Origin: Methylophilus aquaticus | Lineage (GTDB): Bacteria > Pseudomonadota > Gammaproteobacteria > Burkholderiales > Methylophilaceae | DNA length: 62,212 nt | NCBI RefSeq assembly: GCF_030769565.1 | Contig: NZ_JAVCAP010000036.1 | Span: 1-62,212, forward strand | Direction: 5' to 3' | Position numbers and translations under genes: made by a program | The notes under the pieces: generated by a model | What the model was told of the DNA's origin: nothing | The model's database searches: none | Seen by the model: the letters and a program-made list of their open reading frames with translations, nothing else | Part shown: in pieces, positions 1-8,715 of the stretch | Position numbering within the stretch: the stretch's first letter is position 1 | How the letters are laid out: each line of letters starts with the position of its first letter

Positions 1-119
1 CCGGATGAGTTTTACTTTAAACACCTGCCCGCAACACCCAAGGCAGCTTAAACAGAATCGCAAGATATTTCACTTAAAACTTCAAAGATTCTGTCCAACT
101 AAACGGGGCCACCTCTCTC
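1..119. other. Window edge: sequence upstream of the hsdM remnant, no gene
   Basis: No open coding sequence is seen. The frame of the downstream hsdM fragment meets a TAA stop at 75-77, so the homologous coding sequence was cut somewhere between about 75 and 120. The stretch around 91-115 may be the join with unrelated DNA, possibly an insertion-sequence scar, but I do not recognise an element. Confidence 0.4.
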
Positions 120-467
120 AAGCGCTGTAAAAAGCCAGATGATGTGTTGTTTATTAACGCTAGTGACCACTTTGAAAAAGGTAAACGCCAAAACCGTTTG
201 CTGGATGGTCACATAGACAAAATTGTAGAAACCTATCAATATCGCAATGAGATTGAGCGTTATTCTCGCCGTGTTTCAATGGCTGAAATTGAGAAGAATG
301 ATTACAACCTGAATATCTCGCGCTATATCAGTACTTCAGTGGCGGAGCAGGAAATTGATTTGCGCCAGGTGAATGCCGATTTATTAGCTGCCGAAGAAAA
401 AATCAAGGCAGCTAAAGACAAACACAATGAATTTTTAAAGCAGTTGGGGTTGCTAGCCTTACCCTAA
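120..467 (+). pseudogene. hsdM: Remnant of type I restriction-modification DNA methylase subunit (HsdM C-terminus)
   Basis: HsdM normally binds S-adenosylmethionine and methylates adenine in the type I R-M complex with HsdS and HsdR. Only the C-terminal tail is left, about 110 residues of a protein that is usually near 500. The visible HsdM tail motifs are LFINASDHFEKGKRQNRL, then RYSRRVSMAEIEKNDYNLN, then the coiled-coil end. A GTG at 144 could start translation, but HsdM-like sequence (KRCKKPDD) continues in frame upstream of it to about 120 and then meets a stop at 75-77. The NPPY-containing catalytic core is absent and no hsdS or hsdR lies in view, so this should be inactive. The intact stop codon at 465-467 shows that only the 5' side was lost. 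Confidence 0.8.
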
Positions 468-489
468 GGTCGCACACATCAGTTCTGGA

Positions 490-1056
490 TTAGCGATTCA
501 CAAACTCAATATTGGGAATGCTGCTCGAAAAATCCAGCCGGGTCAGGCTGGCATAATCGACATGAAACCTGAAGAGGCCTTTAAGTTGCATATTGATTGT
601 ATGCGCAATCAGCGCGCGGATCATGCCGCCGTGGGTGACTACCAGTACATGCTGGCCTGCATGGCGAGCGCTCACTTCTTCTAGAAACTGGACACCACGT
701 TGTTGCAATGCGGCAAAAGTTTCACCGTTAGGCGGGGCCATTTCGGCATAGTTCTGCGCCCAGACATCAAACAGCTCGCGGGGGATATCGTTCCAGGATT
801 GCATTTCCCAGTCACCAAAATGCAGTTCCTTTAAGCGCTCGTCATGCAAAATGCCGTCGAAGCCCAAGGCATGCGCCAGTTTGCTGCAGCGCTGCAAGGG
901 GCTGGCATACACGGCATCTATTTTTTCGTGCATGAGTTTCTGCCGGACTTGCGAGAGTTCAGTGGCAAAATTGATGGACACATCGACATCACTCTGGCCA
1001 TAGCAAATGCCTTCGGCGATTTGTAAACTGGTGTGCCGGACTAAAGTAAGCTTCAT
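490..1056 (-). CDS. cobC: Alpha-ribazole phosphatase (histidine phosphatase family)
   Basis: CobC removes the 5' phosphate from alpha-ribazole phosphate (or from adenosylcobalamin 5'-phosphate) in lower-ligand assembly of vitamin B12, in the cytosol. The 188-residue protein has the family phosphohistidine motif LVRHT (His8), the proton-donor region ELHFGDWE (residues 77-84) and the second catalytic histidine in THGG (His142). Length is normal. Its start overlaps the end of cobS by 4 bases (ATGA), so it is translationally coupled as the last gene of cobT-cobS-cobC. A phosphoglycerate-mutase-type paralogue would look similar, but the cob context decides the name. Confidence 0.9.
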   Translation of the reverse strand: MKLTLVRHTSLQIAEGICYGQSDVDVSINFATELSQVRQKLMHEKIDAVYASPLQRCSKLAHALGFDGILHDERLKELHFGDWEMQSWNDIPRELFDVWAQNYAEMAPPNGETFAALQQRGVQFLEEVSARHAGQHVLVVTHGGMIRALIAHTINMQLKGLFRFHVDYASLTRLDFSSSIPNIEFVNR

Positions 1057-1886
1057 GCCACATGTTCCCAGGCCACGAGGCCCAAATAAAAAGCGAGTTC
1101 GGTGAGTTGTTGCGTGGCGCCCAGCGTATCGCCGGTGTAGCCCTGCAAATTGCGTAAAATTAAATTACGCCACCACATCCAGATGGCCAATACAGGCAAG
1201 CCGGTGAGTAATACAAATCGCATGGCCGCAGCCGGGGAGTGGTTGACACCCAGCATCAGGCTGAATCCCAGCCAGCAGAGCAGGCCAAACACGCTGGCAT
1301 AGACCAACTCAGCGTGCGTTAATGTCGTCGCTATGGGTTTGGATTTACCCGCAAACCGCACATAGCTGGCTGTGGCCATGATGTACACAGCCATCAGACG
1401 GCTCAGCGCATGGGCAGTGATCATGGCAAACGGCAAAATGGCGGGGGTGAGCGCAGACAAGGCCTGAAACTTGAACAACAACATGCCCACCAGCGCAATG
1501 GCGCCATAGCTGCCCAGCCGGGAATCCTGCATGATTTCCAGTCTACGTGCGCGGTCCATGCCTCCGCCCAGGCCATCCGCACTGTCGGCCAGGCCATCTT
1601 CATGAAAAGCGCCGGTGAGGTAAATGGTGGCTGCCATGCTGCACAAAATCGCCAGGGCTGGGGGAAACAGCCAGCTCGCCAGCCACCAGAAGATGGCTGC
1701 CAACAGGCCGATCAGCACACCGACCAGCGGAAAATATCTGGCCGCATGCTGCAGTTCACTTTCCTGAAAATCAGGCAGTGACGGGACTGGCAGGCGTGTA
1801 AAAAAGCCAACCGCCAGCAAAAAATAACGCCGCTGTTGTGACAGGCTTGCGCGCAGTGATTGAAAGCGGTTTTGCACAGAATTCAT
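1053..1886 (-). CDS. cobS: Adenosylcobinamide-GDP ribazoletransferase (cobalamin synthase)
   Basis: CobS joins adenosylcobinamide-GDP with alpha-ribazole (phosphate) to make cobalamin, at the inner membrane. The 277-residue protein is hydrophobic with several membrane segments. It carries the CobS signature HEDGLADSADGLGGG at about residues 95-109, whose acidic residues bind the metal, followed by MDRARRLEIMQDSRLGSYG. It is somewhat longer at the N-terminus than many CobS proteins because of a polar stretch of about 20 residues before the first membrane segment. It lies 15 bases downstream of cobT and overlaps cobC by 4, forming one minus-strand operon. Confidence 0.92.
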   Translation of the reverse strand: MNSVQNRFQSLRASLSQQRRYFLLAVGFFTRLPVPSLPDFQESELQHAARYFPLVGVLIGLLAAIFWWLASWLFPPALAILCSMAATIYLTGAFHEDGLADSADGLGGGMDRARRLEIMQDSRLGSYGAIALVGMLLFKFQALSALTPAILPFAMITAHALSRLMAVYIMATASYVRFAGKSKPIATTLTHAELVYASVFGLLCWLGFSLMLGVNHSPAAAMRFVLLTGLPVLAIWMWWRNLILRNLQGYTGDTLGATQQLTELAFYLGLVAWEHVA

Positions 1887-1901
1887 CTAAACATCAGTGT
1901 T

Positions 1902-2954
1902 TCAGGTGGACGCACTGCTTTGACTGACGCCAGCGCTTTCAAAGCTGGCCATTTCATTTAAAAAGGCCAGAGACGATTGCAACAAGGGGTAAGCCAGCAC
2001 CGCACCGGTGCCCTCGCCCAGCCGCAATGACAAATGCAGCAAGGGCTGCGCTTTTAAATGGCTGAGCATGGCACTGTGGCCGCTCTCGTCAGAGCAATGC
2101 GCAAATACGCAGTAGTCCATCACACTGGGGTAAAGTTTGGCCGCCACAAGCAATGCAGAGGTGGCGATAAAGCCATCAATCAGCAACAGCGTGCGCGCCT
2201 CGGCGGCAGCCAGCAATGCACCCACCATCATCGCCACTTCAAAGCCACCAAAGGTAGTGAGCACTTGCAACGGATTTTGCGCATCGACATGATGGGTTTG
2301 CAATGCGGTGGTCAACACACTGAGTTTCCGCTGCAATCCGGCATCATTCAAGCCGGTGCCACGCCCTACACACTGGTGCAAGGGCAAACCGCAGAGCAGG
2401 CTCATCATGCAACTGGCACTGGAGGTGTTGCCGATACCCATCTCGCCCAGCGCCAGCACATTACAGCCCTGGCTGATTACATTACGCGCAATTTGCGCAC
2501 CGCGCTGAATGGCTTGCGCACACTGGTCATCGGTCATGGCTGGCTGATGCAGGAAGTTGGCGGTGCCCATCGCAATTTTGGCATCGATCAATTGCGGATG
2601 TGGCTCAAAGATGGCATTGACGCCACTGTCGACCACACTCAGGGAAAACCCATGCTGGCGCGCGAACACGTTGATGGCGGCACCGCCGTTCAGAAAATTC
2701 AAGACCATTTGCGAGGTGACCGCTTGTGGGTAAGGGCTCACACCCTCCTCAACCACGCCGTGGTCTGCAGCAAACACCAGCATGCCTGGTTGCCTGAGCG
2801 CCGGGTGCTCGGCCTGCTGCACCAGTCCGATCTGCAAGGCCAGGGTTTCGAGACGGCCAAGCGCGCCCAGCGGTTTTGTTTTTTGGTTGATCTGATGCAG
2901 CAATGCTGCGTGGAGAGCTTCATCCGCGATGGGGGCAATATTAAATGTATGCAT
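1902..2954 (-). CDS. cobT: Nicotinate-nucleotide--dimethylbenzimidazole phosphoribosyltransferase
   Basis: CobT moves phosphoribose from nicotinate mononucleotide to 5,6-dimethylbenzimidazole, giving alpha-ribazole phosphate, the activated lower ligand of B12. The 350-residue length matches the family. Visible motifs are [14 protein letters not shown] near the N-terminus, [14 protein letters not shown], and the C-terminal RLGEGTGA loop with the catalytic glutamate at Glu314. It is the first gene of the cobT-cobS-cobC operon. Only 130 bases separate it from degP upstream, and they hold the degP terminator and no recognisable cobalamin riboswitch. No corrin-ring genes are in the window, so this may serve salvage of cobinamide; that is inference. 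Confidence 0.93.
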   Translation of the reverse strand: MHTFNIAPIADEALHAALLHQINQKTKPLGALGRLETLALQIGLVQQAEHPALRQPGMLVFAADHGVVEEGVSPYPQAVTSQMVLNFLNGGAAINVFARQHGFSLSVVDSGVNAIFEPHPQLIDAKIAMGTANFLHQPAMTDDQCAQAIQRGAQIARNVISQGCNVLALGEMGIGNTSSASCMMSLLCGLPLHQCVGRGTGLNDAGLQRKLSVLTTALQTHHVDAQNPLQVLTTFGGFEVAMMVGALLAAAEARTLLLIDGFIATSALLVAAKLYPSVMDYCVFAHCSDESGHSAMLSHLKAQPLLHLSLRLGEGTGAVLAYPLLQSSLAFLNEMASFESAGVSQSSAST

Positions 2955-3010
2955 ATCTGCATTCTACCTGAGCAACTGGCGTTGCCAAACCACCACCGCC
3001 AGTGAAGATA

Positions 3011-3033
3011 AAAAAGCCCCGCACATGCGGGGC
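3011..3033 (-). terminator. Rho-independent terminator of degP
   Basis: An 8-bp inverted repeat (GCCCCGCA/TGCGGGGC, 3016-3033) is followed on the minus strand by a run of Ts (the A run at 3011-3015). It lies just past the degP stop codon at 3085 and before cobT, so it separates the two minus-strand units. Confidence 0.85.
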
Positions 3034-3084
3034 AACAGGGAATCACATCCACAATATCCAGTGATTTTTATTCACTGGTGATTG

Positions 3085-4545
3085 CTAACTGATTTTCACG
3101 GGTACGTAAATTTTAGTGTCTCCGCGCATCACCAGTAATGCCACATTCTTGGCGTTTTGATCCAGCCCTTTTCGCAGGTCATTCACACTGCTGACCTGGT
3201 CACCATTCACCGCCAGAATCACATCCCCCGGCTGTATGCCAGCCAGGGCCGCCGGGCCATGCGCAACTTGCTCTACCAGCAAGCCTTGCTTCACTTGCGC
3301 CTGGGCCAACTCTTGTGCAGAAAGCGGGCGCACACTTAAACCTAATCTCGCCTGCTGGTCTTCGGCAGGCACAGCAGTTGTGGCGCCCGCCACCTGCATT
3401 TCATCTACTTTAACACTCAGTGTTTTGAGCTGCTTGTTACGCCAGACTTCCATTTTGGCTGAACTGCCAGGGGCCATATTGGCCACCAGAGGCGGCAGCT
3501 CGCTGGAGCGGTCTATGCTTTGCCCATTAAATTTGAGAATCACATCTCCTGGCTCCAACCCGGCTTTATCAGCAGGGCCATTTTTTTCCACATTGCTGAC
3601 CAGCGCGCCATCCGGCCTAGTCAGCCCGAAGGAGCTGGCCAGATCCTGATTGATGGACTGGACACCCACACCCAGGCGACCGCGACTGACCTTGCCTTTT
3701 TCAACCAGCTGCTGTTCGACCCCCATGGCCACATCAATCGGAATAGCGAATGACAGCCCCTGATAGCCCCCACTGCGGCTGTAAATCTGCGAGTTGATAC
3801 CAATGACTTCACCATTTAAATTAAACAGCGGGCCGCCAGAGTTACCGGGGTTGATGGCCACATCGGTTTGCAGAAAAGGCACATAGCCTTCATCTGGCAG
3901 CGCACGCGACTTGGCGGAGATAATGCCGGCAGTCACCGTATTTTCAAAGCCGAACGGCGCACCAATCGCCACCACCCAGTCGCCGACGTGACTGTTCTGG
4001 ATATTGCCGATTTTTACGGTGGGTAAATCCTTCGCCTCAATTTTAAGCACAGCCACATCGGTCAGCTTGTCTACGCCGATCACCTTGGCTTTAAACTCGC
4101 GCTTGTCAGTCAATTTGACGGTGACTTCGTCGGCTTTATCCACCACATGGGCATTGGTCAGAATCACCCCGTCAGACTTGACGATAAAGCCGGAGCCCAT
4201 GCCGCTCACCGGCGTTTCCGATTGCGGCATATTGGGTTGAAAGCGGCGGAAAAACTCGAACATCGGGTCATTTGGATCCACACCGGGGATGGCGGCTGTT
4301 TTCACGGTGCCTGTCACACTGATGTTGACCACTGCCGCGCCCTGACTGTCCGCAATGCTGGCGAAATTGGGCAGGGTAATATAGGCGCTTGGCGCAGTCA
4401 TGCGTTGCGCGGTGACCGGCGCAGTCGCCTGGGCCTGAGTCATCAAAGGGGACTCTTTGACCAAGTAGCCCGCACCAAACAAGGCTGCCACGGCCAGCGG
4501 TACGGTGATCCAGTGTTTGGCTTTTGATTGAAATATTTCTTGCAT
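3085..4545 (-). CDS. degP: Do-family periplasmic serine protease/chaperone (DegP/DegQ/MucD type)
   Basis: This protein degrades or refolds misfolded proteins in the periplasm. The 486 residues contain an N-terminal signal or anchor segment (residues 11-28), a trypsin-like domain with catalytic His133 (TNAHVVD), Asp163 (TDVAVLKI) and Ser236 (GNSGGPLF), and two PDZ domains (about 280-370 and 395-480). Two PDZ domains and the length fit the Do family rather than DegS. An AAGGAA ribosome site precedes the ATG at 4545. It is a single-gene unit with its own terminator. Whether the orthologue is best called DegP, DegQ or MucD cannot be settled from sequence alone. Confidence 0.93.
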   Translation of the reverse strand: MQEIFQSKAKHWITVPLAVAALFGAGYLVKESPLMTQAQATAPVTAQRMTAPSAYITLPNFASIADSQGAAVVNISVTGTVKTAAIPGVDPNDPMFEFFRRFQPNMPQSETPVSGMGSGFIVKSDGVILTNAHVVDKADEVTVKLTDKREFKAKVIGVDKLTDVAVLKIEAKDLPTVKIGNIQNSHVGDWVVAIGAPFGFENTVTAGIISAKSRALPDEGYVPFLQTDVAINPGNSGGPLFNLNGEVIGINSQIYSRSGGYQGLSFAIPIDVAMGVEQQLVEKGKVSRGRLGVGVQSINQDLASSFGLTRPDGALVSNVEKNGPADKAGLEPGDVILKFNGQSIDRSSELPPLVANMAPGSSAKMEVWRNKQLKTLSVKVDEMQVAGATTAVPAEDQQARLGLSVRPLSAQELAQAQVKQGLLVEQVAHGPAALAGIQPGDVILAVNGDQVSSVNDLRKGLDQNAKNVALLVMRGDTKIYVPVKIS

Positions 4546-4700
4546 GTGGGATTCCTTTCCTGCAAATGAATGACATTACTTTTTAAAGCAAATTCACTTG
4601 GTTAGAATCGGCCGACGCCCTGAAGTTTCCTGGCTTTTGTATCAAAATGTGTCGGGTTTGGCAGGCTGACAACGCACGCACTTTCGGGCAAGATGCGTGC

Positions 4701-5252
4701 ATGTATACAGACTCTTTGCGCCAGTTGACACTGCAATTTGGTCAACCCGGTCTCTTGCAGGCCATTTATTTGCGACCACAACGTGGACAACCCTGTGTTT
4801 CGGTGCAACAGGCCGAGGCATTGGCCAGACAGGGCCTGCGCGGAGACTACACCGGTGAACGGGGCTCCTCCCAGCCACTGGGCAGCAAGCGCCAGGTCAC
4901 GCTGATCCAGGCCGAACACCTGCCGGTGATTGCCGCGCTCACAGGAAAATACAGCCTGGATGCGGCTGTATTACGCAGAAACCTGGTGGTTTCCGGACTC
5001 AACCTGCTGGCAGCCAAAAGTTTGTTTAAAGACCAGCCACTGGTGTTAACGATAGGGGAGGTGATCCTGCAAGTCACTGGCCCTTGCGAGCCCTGTTCAA
5101 AAATGGAAACGGTGCTGGGCAGGGGTGGCTACAATGCCATGCGCGGCCATGGCGGCATCACCGCCAGGGTGATTCAGGGTGGCCTGTTACAGACGGGCGC
5201 CACCGTAAGCTACCAGCCGGAAAGTCCCCTGCCATCCCAGCACGCACCATGA
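4701..5252 (+). CDS. MOSC domain protein
   Basis: MOSC domains (molybdenum cofactor sulfurase C-terminal) occur in YiiM, in the mARC/YcbX proteins and in stand-alone proteins that handle sulfur or the molybdenum cofactor. This protein shows the family pattern: [13 protein letters not shown]-like region, [24 protein letters not shown], then [10 protein letters not shown] with the conserved cysteine, and [13 protein letters not shown] near the end. ATG at 4701 gives 183 residues. An in-frame ATG at 4647 would add 18 residues that do not look like the family, so I prefer 4701. It stands alone between degP and a DUF2721 gene. Substrate unknown. Confidence 0.8.
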   Translation: MYTDSLRQLTLQFGQPGLLQAIYLRPQRGQPCVSVQQAEALARQGLRGDYTGERGSSQPLGSKRQVTLIQAEHLPVIAALTGKYSLDAAVLRRNLVVSGLNLLAAKSLFKDQPLVLTIGEVILQVTGPCEPCSKMETVLGRGGYNAMRGHGGITARVIQGGLLQTGATVSYQPESPLPSQHAP

Positions 5253-5311
5253 CGATGCACAGCCGGGTGAGGCCTGCGGTCACAAACGGATGCTTGCGGG
5301 CTTTTATCAGG

Positions 5312-5779
5312 CTAATCGGCAGGGGGGGGATTAGCCTGCTGATCGAGTTGTTTAAATGGCACAATCACTTCTCGCGAAGCCAGCACAATCTCGCGCAAAA
5401 AACTGAGCAGCGCCAGAATCAGGGAGGCCATGGAAATAATAAACGAGACCATCACCAGATGCGGCATGCGAAACCCGGTTTCTACCGAAATAAACATACT
5501 GGCAATGGATACGCAAATACACAAGGCCGCAAACGTGGCCAGGCCAATCGCCCGCCGCAGCCATTTGGTACGCCGGACAATGATCCTGAGTTCATCTTTG
5601 AATCGCTCTCTTTTTTCTGCCGGAGAGTCCGTCAAAAAGCGCGCACGGTCTATCGAACGCCCCAAACGGCCAATCAACACCCCTAGCACAGAGCCTATGC
5701 CTGTCAATAAAAAAACCGGGGCAACCGCGTCGCGAATCGCCTCGGAAACATTGTGAATTTCAAATGCACTATTAATCAT
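5312..5779 (-). CDS. DUF2721 membrane protein
   Basis: A 155-residue protein matching the DUF2721 pattern: an N-terminal membrane segment (APVFLLTGIGSVLGVLIGRLG), the charged stretch SIDRARFL, a basic region (RTKWLRRAI), and two more membrane segments (about 75-95 and 105-135). The function of the family is not known. A GGAGCAAG ribosome site precedes the start. It is convergent with the MOSC gene and not in an obvious operon. Confidence 0.78.
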   Translation of the reverse strand: MINSAFEIHNVSEAIRDAVAPVFLLTGIGSVLGVLIGRLGRSIDRARFLTDSPAEKRERFKDELRIIVRRTKWLRRAIGLATFAALCICVSIASMFISVETGFRMPHLVMVSFIISMASLILALLSFLREIVLASREVIVPFKQLDQQANPPPAD

Positions 5780-6117
5780 TCTTGCTCCTTCATGCCTTTA
5801 CGAGCAGTTCTTGTGCCCGTTTAAAAAAAATCAATCATCCTCCTATAATGGCACAAATAACAGACATTCTCGCTGCACCAATCTGGTGAAATCCGCTCCA
5901 TCTCAGTGCAAAACGGCCTCATCCATGGCTGTTTTATGCCCAATAAATTGTGATAAACATACTTTTACACGCAGTCTAGATGGCGTCTGCGGTTCAATTC
6001 AGAAGAAAGAGGCCAATTCCCCCTGCTTATCCCATCCCACACCTGCGGTTTCAGGAACCGTTTTTGCTCTTAAAGTCCCGATGTAGACCCGAACAGCCCG
6101 GTTTTTGAAAGTAAAAG
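5780..6117. other. 338-base divergent intergenic region
   Basis: This lies between the divergent DUF2721 gene and the Cache-CheW gene, so it should hold both promoters. I see no convincing sigma-70, sigma-54 or flagellar sigma-28 promoter and no hairpin terminator. Open frames here (for example 5811-6086) lack a ribosome site and protein-like composition. Confidence 0.4.
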
Positions 6118-8715
6118 ATGTACAAACAGCCCCTGACAGAAGAGCTCGCCAGCCATTTTAAGAAAGTGAACGACTTTCGTGCACGCATTTATCAATTACA
6201 AAACGCTTGGGACAGCCTGGCATTGCTTGCCCAACTCTCTGGCACCGGTTCGGAAATGGAGCATACGCGCAGTGCATTTAACACTATTTCGAACGATGTG
6301 TTGCATCATCTATCCAATGAAACTTTGCACAAAACAGCAGCACAACTTTCATCCAAGGCATTTGTGATCATTAATTTGCTGGTACGAAACCTGTTTGAAC
6401 GCACGGCGGATATTGGCTTTTTTGCCACCGATGATGATGTGAGGGATTTTCTGCAACACCATGCAGCAGGCGCGCTGGAAGCAAGACATACCGACAATAT
6501 CGCGATCCGTTTTCAGGAGTACCAGAAAAAATATACGGTGTATGAAAATATTGTATTGTTCGACGCGCAAGGCAAACTGATTCATCAGCTGGAGTCTGAC
6601 CAGACTACGCTGGACGATCAGCATCCGATTGTCGCGCTGGCACAGCAGTCCGACGCCCCTTACATCGAGCGATTTTATGAAACAGAAATTAACGGACGCA
6701 CATATAAATCATTGGTGTATGCCCATACAGTGCGTAGCAGAGACGGACGTACGGTACTGGGTGTACTGTGTTTGTGCTTTAAATTTGTCAATGAACTGGA
6801 TACTATTTTTCGCAATCTGATCAGCCACGATGACTGGGCGATTGGTGTATTACTGGATGAACAGCGCCATGTGATTGCCTCCAGCGATGCTTACCAGATT
6901 CCATTAGGCGCAACTTTGTGTGCTGAACCGGCGCAGGACTGGTTTATTTGCCGCTTCTCCGGTCGCGAGTATCTATGTGTAACCAAACAGTCTGAAGGCT
7001 ATCAGGGCTATCTTGGCCCCGGCTGGCTGGGACAGGCGATGATTCCGCTGGAACAGGCCTTTAATCACACCATGCGTGAAGTGGTCGAGCATATTGACCC
7101 GGATGTGCTGCGTAAAGTCATGCGCAGCCCGCTGATTTTTTCTGACAGCCTGCTCAATATCCCCAAGCAGGCTGCCAGCATTCAGAGCAAACTGAACCAG
7201 TCAGTCTGGAACGGCAATATCTGGCAAAGCAATTATGTCGATACCCAGCAAAAAAACTTCTCGAAAACCCTGTTGTGCGAGATCAGCAATACCGGACATA
7301 AAACCCAGCAGATCATTGAACAGATGGTTTCCGAGCTTTACCAGACCGTGGTCTCGGTGATGCTGGAGAACTCCAGTTTTTACGCGCAACTGGCCGTCGA
7401 CATCATGGACAGAAACCTGTATGAACGTGCCAATGACGTTCGCTGGTGGGCACTGACATACAGCTTTCGTGCGCTGTTAGGCCAGAACCATCTTTCTGTA
7501 GATGATAAAAAGAAGGTCAGCAGTATTCTTGGCTATATCAACAGCTTGTATACGGTGTATGACAACCTGATCGTGTTTGACCGCAAAGGCGAGGTCATCG
7601 CAGTGTCTAACCATCGCTATGAAGCCTTGGTCGGCACACCGTTGCAGGAAGAGTGGGTGGGCCGCACACGCAGTTGCCAGTCAACGCAGGATTATGTGGT
7701 TTCGCGCTTTGAGCAAACGGCCTTGTATGAGGGCAAGCACACCTACGTGTACGCTGCACCCGTCCGTCATCTGGATGGTAACAGCATTGTGGGCGGCATT
7801 GCCATCGTATTTGACAGTGCACCACAGTTTGAGGCCATGCTGAAAGATGTGGTTCCTAAAGATGGTGACAACCTGCCGGTGGCGGGTAGTTTCACAGTGT
7901 TTGTCAGCGAACAATCACACGTGATTGCCAGCAGTCGGCGCGACATCGTCGTCGGCAACAGCTTTGAACTGATGCCGGCCATTGGCAAACTGCAAGAAGG
8001 AGAACAGCTGTTTGATATTGCTGTCGATCAAAACACATACTATGCAGTTGGCGCACATGCCGCCTATGGCTATCGCGAATACAAAGGTCCACAAGACAGT
8101 TATCGCAACAAAGTGGTGGCGATGATTTTCACACCGCTGGGCAAAGTCGATGAAATCAACCAGCGCATCAGTGCAGAGTCACAAATTATTCATAACAAAT
8201 TCAATCCGAATTTGTTTTTGGAATATGGTCAGGAAACACAGGAATACGCGACTTTTTATGTAGGCAATACCTGGATGGGCATTGAAACACGGCATGTACT
8301 GGAGGTCTGTGACGAGGGTCAATTGCGCACATTGCCTGCTGCCGCGCCATTTATCGCAGGCATGCATGCCTATCGTGACGAGGTGATTCCGGTGATAGAT
8401 CTCGCGCGCATGTTGGGGCATGCACATTACTTTACCGACTATCGGCAAATGATCGTCATCGAAGACAAAGCACGTAATCTCAAATTTGGACTGTTTGTCT
8501 CGGCACTGGGTGAAATTCCCTATTTATCACAATCACAAATCCAGCCTATGCACAGCCTGTTTAAAGGGGGCAGCCATAATCCAGGCATTGCGATTGCCAA
8601 TATTGCACAAGCGGATGCTCATCACAGCATGCTCACATTGGTCACAGCAGAAAGTCTGTGGCAAAAAGCGGTCGCCAGACACGCGGTACAAGCAGACGCG
8701 TTGGCGGTTTCCTGA
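6118..8715 (+). CDS. Double Cache-like sensor fused to a CheW domain
   Basis: An 865-residue protein with no clear membrane segment or signal peptide, so probably cytoplasmic. It has two similar sensor halves, each starting with a related helix (RNLFERTADIGFFATDDDV at about residue 98, RNLYERANDVRWWAL near 432) followed by a Cache-like region with YTVYENIVLFD or YTVYDNLIVFD. The last 160 residues form a CheW-like domain (ATFYVGNTWMGIETRHVLEV, then VIPVIDLARML), which in chemotaxis couples receptors to CheA. This suggests a soluble input module that signals by docking in a chemosensory array, or that works with the c-di-GMP protein whose ATG directly follows its stop. The ligand is unknown. 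Confidence 0.75.
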   Translation: MYKQPLTEELASHFKKVNDFRARIYQLQNAWDSLALLAQLSGTGSEMEHTRSAFNTISNDVLHHLSNETLHKTAAQLSSKAFVIINLLVRNLFERTADIGFFATDDDVRDFLQHHAAGALEARHTDNIAIRFQEYQKKYTVYENIVLFDAQGKLIHQLESDQTTLDDQHPIVALAQQSDAPYIERFYETEINGRTYKSLVYAHTVRSRDGRTVLGVLCLCFKFVNELDTIFRNLISHDDWAIGVLLDEQRHVIASSDAYQIPLGATLCAEPAQDWFICRFSGREYLCVTKQSEGYQGYLGPGWLGQAMIPLEQAFNHTMREVVEHIDPDVLRKVMRSPLIFSDSLLNIPKQAASIQSKLNQSVWNGNIWQSNYVDTQQKNFSKTLLCEISNTGHKTQQIIEQMVSELYQTVVSVMLENSSFYAQLAVDIMDRNLYERANDVRWWALTYSFRALLGQNHLSVDDKKKVSSILGYINSLYTVYDNLIVFDRKGEVIAVSNHRYEALVGTPLQEEWVGRTRSCQSTQDYVVSRFEQTALYEGKHTYVYAAPVRHLDGNSIVGGIAIVFDSAPQFEAMLKDVVPKDGDNLPVAGSFTVFVSEQSHVIASSRRDIVVGNSFELMPAIGKLQEGEQLFDIAVDQNTYYAVGAHAAYGYREYKGPQDSYRNKVVAMIFTPLGKVDEINQRISAESQIIHNKFNPNLFLEYGQETQEYATFYVGNTWMGIETRHVLEVCDEGQLRTLPAAAPFIAGMHAYRDEVIPVIDLARMLGHAHYFTDYRQMIVIEDKARNLKFGLFVSALGEIPYLSQSQIQPMHSLFKGGSHNPGIAIANIAQADAHHSMLTLVTAESLWQKAVARHAVQADALAVS

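Noticed and set aside
2058-3005. 315-residue open frame antisense to cobT
   Set aside because: Shadow of the well-supported cobT gene on the other strand; no ribosome site or domain pattern.
2955-3084. Possible cobalamin riboswitch before cobT
   Set aside because: Only 130 bases, occupied by the degP terminator; no B12-box pattern seen.
5811-6086. 91-residue open frame before the Cache-CheW gene
   Set aside because: No ribosome site, atypical composition, and no family; treated as noncoding.
6071-6095. TAAA and CCCGAACA as a possible flagellar sigma-28 promoter
   Set aside because: Spacing (13) and -10 sequence do not match the sigma-28 consensus.
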